Source: an uncultured Prevotellaceae bacterium | GTDB lineage: Bacteria > Bacteroidota > Bacteroidia > Bacteroidales > Bacteroidaceae | Reading direction: 5' to 3' | Assembly (NCBI GenBank): GCA_902784615.1 | Contig: CACZVN010000024.1 | Location: forward strand, 1 to 33,280 | DNA length: 33,280 nucleotides | Shown here: positions 30,553 to 33,280 of the stretch, piece by piece | How positions within the stretch are numbered: position 1 is the first letter of the stretch | How the letters are laid out: each line of letters opens with the position of its first letter | Translations under genes and position numbers: made by a program | Notes under the pieces: generated by a model | Seen by the model: the letters and a program-made list of their open reading frames with translations, nothing else | Databases searched by the model: none | What the model was told of the DNA's origin: nothing

Positions 30553-31991
30553 TATTTCTCTACTTTATTTCGATGCTGATAATCGTGATAATAGCCTACC
30601 TCCACGTTCTCGAGGACGGCGATGGCGTCGTCGGTGAGGGCGGCTAACGAGAAGTATTTCGTGAGCAGGTATGAGGCCACACCGAACTTGTCGAGTCCCA
30701 TCAGACGGGCACTCAGTGATGGTGCAATCTCGCCAGGGATGCCGCTCTGGTGCAGACCGATCACACCCTGGTTCTGCTCGCCAGTACGTACGAGGATAAT
30801 CTTCGTCGTACCTACGCCGCGACCTGTCAGGTACTGACCTTCTACCTCAACCTTGTCTGAAGGAATCAGGGGTACACCGCGCCACAGGATGACCTTCGTG
30901 CCGAAGAGGTCGGTGGTCACAGGAGGTACACCACGCCAGGTACACTCGCGCTCGAAGGCGGCGATGGCACGTGGATGGGCCACGAAGAAGGCGGGCTCCT
31001 TCCAGACAAGACTCAGCAGTTCGTCAAGATCATCGGGTGTTGGTGCACCATAGCGCGTCGTGATGCGATAGGCGGGATTGGCAGCAGCCAGCAAACCGAA
31101 TTGTTTGTTATTGATGAGTTCCCACTCCTGTCGCTCCTTGATGCTCTCGATCGACAGACGTAGCTGCTCTTCCAACTGGTTGTAGGGATTATTATAGAGG
31201 TCGCTGACGCGGGTGTGCACACGAACCACCGTCTGCAGCGTGTTCAGCGAGTACTCCGTGGGGTTTTCCTCGTAGTCGATGTAAGTCTCGGGGATGATAT
31301 TATCCTCCTCGTGGCCGCTCACCAGATCGATGTGCTTCTCGCCGTTGTCGTTGACAGATGCCTTCAAACGCAGTTGCTTATCGACTGCTTTATTAAAGGT
31401 CTCGCGGAAGTCGGGTACCTCCTTGATGAACTTGATCAGTTCCTTCAGTTTCAGGCCGAGGAACACGGTAGGCGTGATGGCGCGAACGCTAACGGTTGAT
31501 TCCTGCTCATCCAGTAAATCTGCTTCACCAAAGTACTCACCGTCGCCCAAGAGAGCAATCCGTAAGTCCTCACCATGAGGACCTTTGCTAATGACCTCGG
31601 CCTGTCCGCTGGCCACGATGAAGAAGCGCTGTTTGTCCTTACCCTCTTCCACGAAGAGTTTATCGACATCGACCTCTTTGGCTTCGAACGAGCTGACGAG
31701 ACGGTTCAGTATCTCATCGTCGAACTCAGAGAACAGGGGGATAGCCTTGAGGTCCTTCGCCGTAAACGATGGTACGCCATTCACATACTGGATGGGCAGG
31801 CGGTCGTTCTTACGGAGTTCGACCTTTGTGCGGTTTACGCGGAACGTGCCGCCTGAAACCTGCACCCAAGGCAATAACTTTAGTAACAGTCTCGGAGTGA
31901 TGGAGCCCATCTGTGGGGCCGTCTTGGTAGTTGTCGCCAACTTCTTGGCGGTAGCAGTGGTCACACTGCGCTGAAGATTTGATTCTGCCAT
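30552..31991 (-). CDS. Family 2 encapsulin shell protein with cNMP-binding-like domain (2B type)
   Basis: The protein has 479 residues. The N-arm and RLLLKLLPWVQVSGGTFRVN (34-53) match SrpI-like family 2 encapsulins, HK97-fold shells. Residues about 84-205 form a cyclic-nucleotide-binding-like domain (IPLFSEFDDEIL, FVEEGKDKQRFFIVASGQAEV, GDGEYFGEADLL); shells with this insert are classed 2B. The HK97-like part follows (about 245-479), including TTDLFGTKVILWRGVPLIPSDK. In the phosphate-binding loop (FGEADLLDEQESTVSVRA) the usual Arg of the P-R-[TS]-A pattern is replaced by Ser, so ordinary cAMP binding is doubtful. Subunits should self-assemble into a protein compartment holding the cysteine desulfurase coded next. 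No signal peptide; cytoplasmic. Upstream spacing to tusA is 30 bp. Confidence 0.9.
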   Translation of the reverse strand: MAESNLQRSVTTATAKKLATTTKTAPQMGSITPRLLLKLLPWVQVSGGTFRVNRTKVELRKNDRLPIQYVNGVPSFTAKDLKAIPLFSEFDDEILNRLVSSFEAKEVDVDKLFVEEGKDKQRFFIVASGQAEVISKGPHGEDLRIALLGDGEYFGEADLLDEQESTVSVRAITPTVFLGLKLKELIKFIKEVPDFRETFNKAVDKQLRLKASVNDNGEKHIDLVSGHEEDNIIPETYIDYEENPTEYSLNTLQTVVRVHTRVSDLYNNPYNQLEEQLRLSIESIKERQEWELINNKQFGLLAAANPAYRITTRYGAPTPDDLDELLSLVWKEPAFFVAHPRAIAAFERECTWRGVPPVTTDLFGTKVILWRGVPLIPSDKVEVEGQYLTGRGVGTTKIILVRTGEQNQGVIGLHQSGIPGEIAPSLSARLMGLDKFGVASYLLTKYFSLAALTDDAIAVLENVEVGYYHDYQHRNKVEK

Positions 31992-32021
31992 AATTTTCCT
32001 TGATTTTATGTTAATACTAAT

Positions 32022-32246
32022 TTACTTTTTGATGGTAACCCGATGAGTGGTTCCTTCTACGTGTTCTACGGAGAGAACGTTATATCCCTGTTCCTTCGCG
32101 TTGCGAGGCACATTGTCGAGGGGTTCGCCCTCGGCGAGGAGTACTTCGAGGATATCGCCCGGCTGAAGCTTGGATAATTCAATCTTCGTCTTCACGAAAG
32201 TCATCGGACAGTGCTCTTTCGTGATGTCTAAAACTTTTGTTGCCAT
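32022..32246 (-). CDS. tusA: TusA-family sulfur carrier protein
   Basis: A 74-residue protein with the TusA motif CPMTFVKTK; Cys13 would carry a persulfide. TusA proteins accept sulfur from cysteine desulfurases or rhodaneses and pass it to DsrE-type proteins or to biosynthesis. It lies between dsrE-like and encapsulin genes on the same strand. A role in handing sulfur to or from the encapsulated desulfurase is inferred. The leader just upstream shares TTAAACCGACAA with the dsrE-like and thiS-like genes. Confidence 0.92.
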   Translation of the reverse strand: MATKVLDITKEHCPMTFVKTKIELSKLQPGDILEVLLAEGEPLDNVPRNAKEQGYNVLSVEHVEGTTHRVTIKK

Positions 32247-32258
32247 ATTGTTGTCGGT

Positions 32259-32295
32259 TTAATTATCAATTATCAATTGTCCATTATCAATTAGA
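32259..32295. repeat. Short AT-rich direct repeats between dsrE-like and tusA genes
   Basis: The 44-bp gap is built of repeats of ATTATCAATT-like units (TTAATTATCAATTATCAATTG, split here as TTAATTATCAATTATCAATT plus G). It looks like the low-complexity spacer repeats seen elsewhere in this window. Confidence 0.6.
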
Positions 32296-32770
32296 TAAAC
32301 AAAGTTTGTCCGCCATCGGATAGTTTCAGGAAGGACGCCACGCCGAGCACGTCCTTCACTTCTGGAATAAAATCCTCCTTCTTTAGTCCCAGAACGTGCA
32401 TCGCCATCTCGCAGGCGTACATATTAATACCTAATGCCTTGGCGGCCTCTACTAATTCCTCAAGTGTAGCCACGTTGTTTTTCTTCATCAGATAGCGGAA
32501 GATCTTGGGTCCTGCACCAAGGAAGTTGAATCGTGAGGTGGGTGTCACCTTCAGGCCGCCCATCATGAATCCGAAGATCTTCGTGAGCCAGTTACCACCC
32601 GTAAAACTTCTACCTTGTTTTTTCTTGATGGCGTCAAGCCCCCAGAACGTGAAGAAGATGTTTACCTCGTAACCTACTGCTGCCGCGCCCGTACCTAATG
32701 TAAATACTGCGGTCAGCTTGTCGAAATCGCCACTGAAGGCGATGATGCTCAGTTTCTTTGTTTCTGCCAT
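32291..32770 (-). CDS. DsrE-family (DsrE2-like) sulfurtransferase protein
   Basis: A 159-residue protein starting MAETKKLSIIAFSGDFDKL, with a single conserved-looking Cys120 in MYACEMAMHVLGL, the position of the sulfur-carrying Cys in DsrE/DsrE2 proteins (motif ACxM). Residues 40-75 contain a hydrophobic Trp/Phe/Met-rich segment (TFWGLDAI, WLTKIFGFMMGGL) as in the DsrE2 group, which may touch the membrane. DsrE2-like genes often stand beside tusA and exchange sulfane sulfur with TusA. It is the first gene of the operon that continues with tusA, encapsulin, desulfurase and metY. The direction of sulfur flow cannot be read. Confidence 0.87.
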   Translation of the reverse strand: MAETKKLSIIAFSGDFDKLTAVFTLGTGAAAVGYEVNIFFTFWGLDAIKKKQGRSFTGGNWLTKIFGFMMGGLKVTPTSRFNFLGAGPKIFRYLMKKNNVATLEELVEAAKALGINMYACEMAMHVLGLKKEDFIPEVKDVLGVASFLKLSDGGQTLFI

Positions 32771-32797
32771 AATTTTGTCGGTTTAAATATCTGGGTG

Positions 32798-32828
32798 CAA
32801 AGGTACGGGGTTTTCGGCACCCCCACAA
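32798..32828 (-). promoter_or_regulatory. Promoter of the dsrE-tusA-encapsulin-desulfurase-metY operon
   Basis: On the minus strand ATTG (-33, ending at 32826) is followed after 20 bp by TACCTTTG (-7, 32805-32798). It is a mirror image of the promoter at 32891-32921. Confidence 0.78.
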
Positions 32829-32848
32829 TCGCCCGTTTGTGGCATTTC

Positions 32849-32870
32849 GCATACCCTTGATATGGTATGC
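32849..32870. promoter_or_regulatory. Inverted repeat between the two mirrored promoters
   Basis: GCATACC (32849-32855) and GGTATGC (32864-32870) are perfect 7-bp arms around 8 bases, close to the centre of the divergent control region. TGGCAT (32840-32845) and ATGCCA (32867-32872) overlap it as a second pair. A shared regulator site is inferred. Confidence 0.5.
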
Positions 32871-32890
32871 CATTTACCATCCGTGTGGGA

Positions 32891-32921
32891 TTGTGGTATC
32901 CACGGAATCGCTGTACCTTTG
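32891..32921 (+). promoter_or_regulatory. Promoter of the thiS-like/E1-like genes
   Basis: ATTG ending at 32893, a 20-bp spacer and TACCTTTG at 32914-32921 match the Bacteroidota consensus, 37 bp before the ATG. Confidence 0.78.
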
Positions 32922-32957
32922 CACCCAGAAAATAATTCATTTTAAACCGACAAAATT

Positions 32958-33170
32958 ATGGCAAAGATTTATGTAAATGGAGACGCGCAGGAAGTAAGCC
33001 TGCCGCTCAACGTAAGTGAACTGATTAGTCAGAATAACGTAGCGCAGCCGGATATGGTCAGCGTGCAGGTGAACGAAGAGTTTGCAGAGCGCGAAGACTG
33101 GGAGAAGATCCAGCTGAAAGAGGGCGACAAGGTTGATTTCTTATACTTCATGGGAGGAGGCGCACGATGA
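32958..33170 (+). CDS. ThiS-like beta-grasp sulfur carrier protein ending GGGAR
   Basis: A 70-residue protein, MAKIYVNGDAQEVS at the start and DKVDFLYFMGGGAR at the end, with the ThiS/MoaD fold pattern (VNG, then LKEGDKVDFLYF). Carriers of this kind are adenylated at a terminal Gly-Gly and turned into a thiocarboxylate. Here two residues, Ala-Arg, follow Gly66-68, so a peptidase would have to trim the tail before activation, as known for HcyS (processed by HcyD) and QbsE (processed by QbsD). The next gene, an E1-like activating enzyme, overlaps by ATGA. No thiamin genes are visible. The nearby metY-like gene suggests homocysteine synthesis; thiamin or molybdopterin remain possible. Confidence 0.85.
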   Translation: MAKIYVNGDAQEVSLPLNVSELISQNNVAQPDMVSVQVNEEFAEREDWEKIQLKEGDKVDFLYFMGGGAR

Positions 33171-33280
33171 TTGACTTTACAGAAGAACAGATACAGCGAT
33201 ACTCGCGACATATCCTCTTGCAGGATGTGGGTGTCGAGGGACAAGAGAAGATAATGAACGCACGCGTGCTCGTGGTGGGT
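33167..33280 (+). CDS. ThiF/MoeB/HesA-family E1-like adenylyltransferase, 3' end cut by window
   Basis: The frame opens with an ATG that overlaps the thiS-like stop (ATGA) and runs off the window. The 38 residues seen, beginning MIDFTEEQIQRYSRHILLQD and ending NARVLVVG, match the conserved start of ThiF/MoeB/HesA proteins (RYSRHILL, then the VLVVGAGGLG nucleotide loop, cut after VVG). These enzymes adenylate the C terminus of ThiS/MoaD-type carriers, so the partner is the gene before it. The exact subfamily, and any fused rhodanese or peptidase domain, lie outside the window. Confidence 0.88.
   Translation, partial: MIDFTEEQIQRYSRHILLQDVGVEGQEKIMNARVLVVG

Noticed and set aside
29590-30579. 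329-residue open frame on the plus strand
   Set aside because: Antisense to the cysteine desulfurase and crosses the encapsulin start junction.

Overview
The window looks like chromosomal DNA of a glycan-degrading Bacteroidales, most likely Prevotella or a close relative. The evidence is a SusC/SusD pair, SusR-type (DUF6377) membrane regulators, lipoproteins with the Bacteroidota pattern Cys-Ser-Asp/Pro-Asp, near absence of Shine-Dalgarno sites, and at least eight promoters with the Bacteroidota -7 element TAnnTTTG. No rRNA, tRNA, CRISPR array, insertion sequence or phage gene was seen. Species-level placement is inference.

Layout. 1-3173 (minus): the N-terminal 396 codons of an L-fucose/L-arabinose isomerase-family protein, then a secreted type I pullulanase-like GH13. 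3284-4936 (plus): a full-length SusR-like regulator. 5186-15780 (plus): a five-gene beta-glucan utilisation locus of SusC, SusD, a three-module surface glycan-binding lipoprotein, GH16 laminarinase/lichenase-type endoglucanase and GH3 beta-glucosidase. 15832-21894 (minus): 4-alpha-glucanotransferase (GH77 with two CBM20), SusB-like GH97 alpha-glucosidase, and a second SusR-like protein that stops just after its membrane segment. 22096-26759: a GH9 enzyme and a second, lipoprotein GH3, convergent. 27095-27736 (plus): an orphan NarL/LuxR-type response regulator.

27769-33280: a sulfur cluster, the most interesting part. A minus-strand operon reads DsrE-like protein, TusA, a family 2 encapsulin shell protein carrying a cyclic-nucleotide-binding-like domain, a SufS-type cysteine desulfurase with an N-terminal extension of about 110 residues, and a MetY-like O-acetylhomoserine sulfhydrylase. 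Divergent from it, across a mirror-image double promoter, lie a ThiS-like beta-grasp sulfur carrier ending GGGAR and an E1-like (ThiF/MoeB/HesA) adenylyltransferase cut by the window end. Together these suggest that sulfur taken from cysteine inside an encapsulin is relayed by TusA/DsrE and a thiocarboxylate carrier to homocysteine synthesis. The parts are recognisable families; the combined pathway is my inference.

The carbohydrate half reads as an alpha-glucan (starch/glycogen) gene set interrupted by, or grown around, a beta-glucan locus, with SusR-like proteins at both junctions. Endoglucanase, surface binding proteins and the TonB transporter would capture mixed-linkage or beta-1,3-glucan; the GH3 and possibly the GH9 enzymes would finish the oligosaccharides; GH13, GH97 and GH77 would process alpha-glucans.
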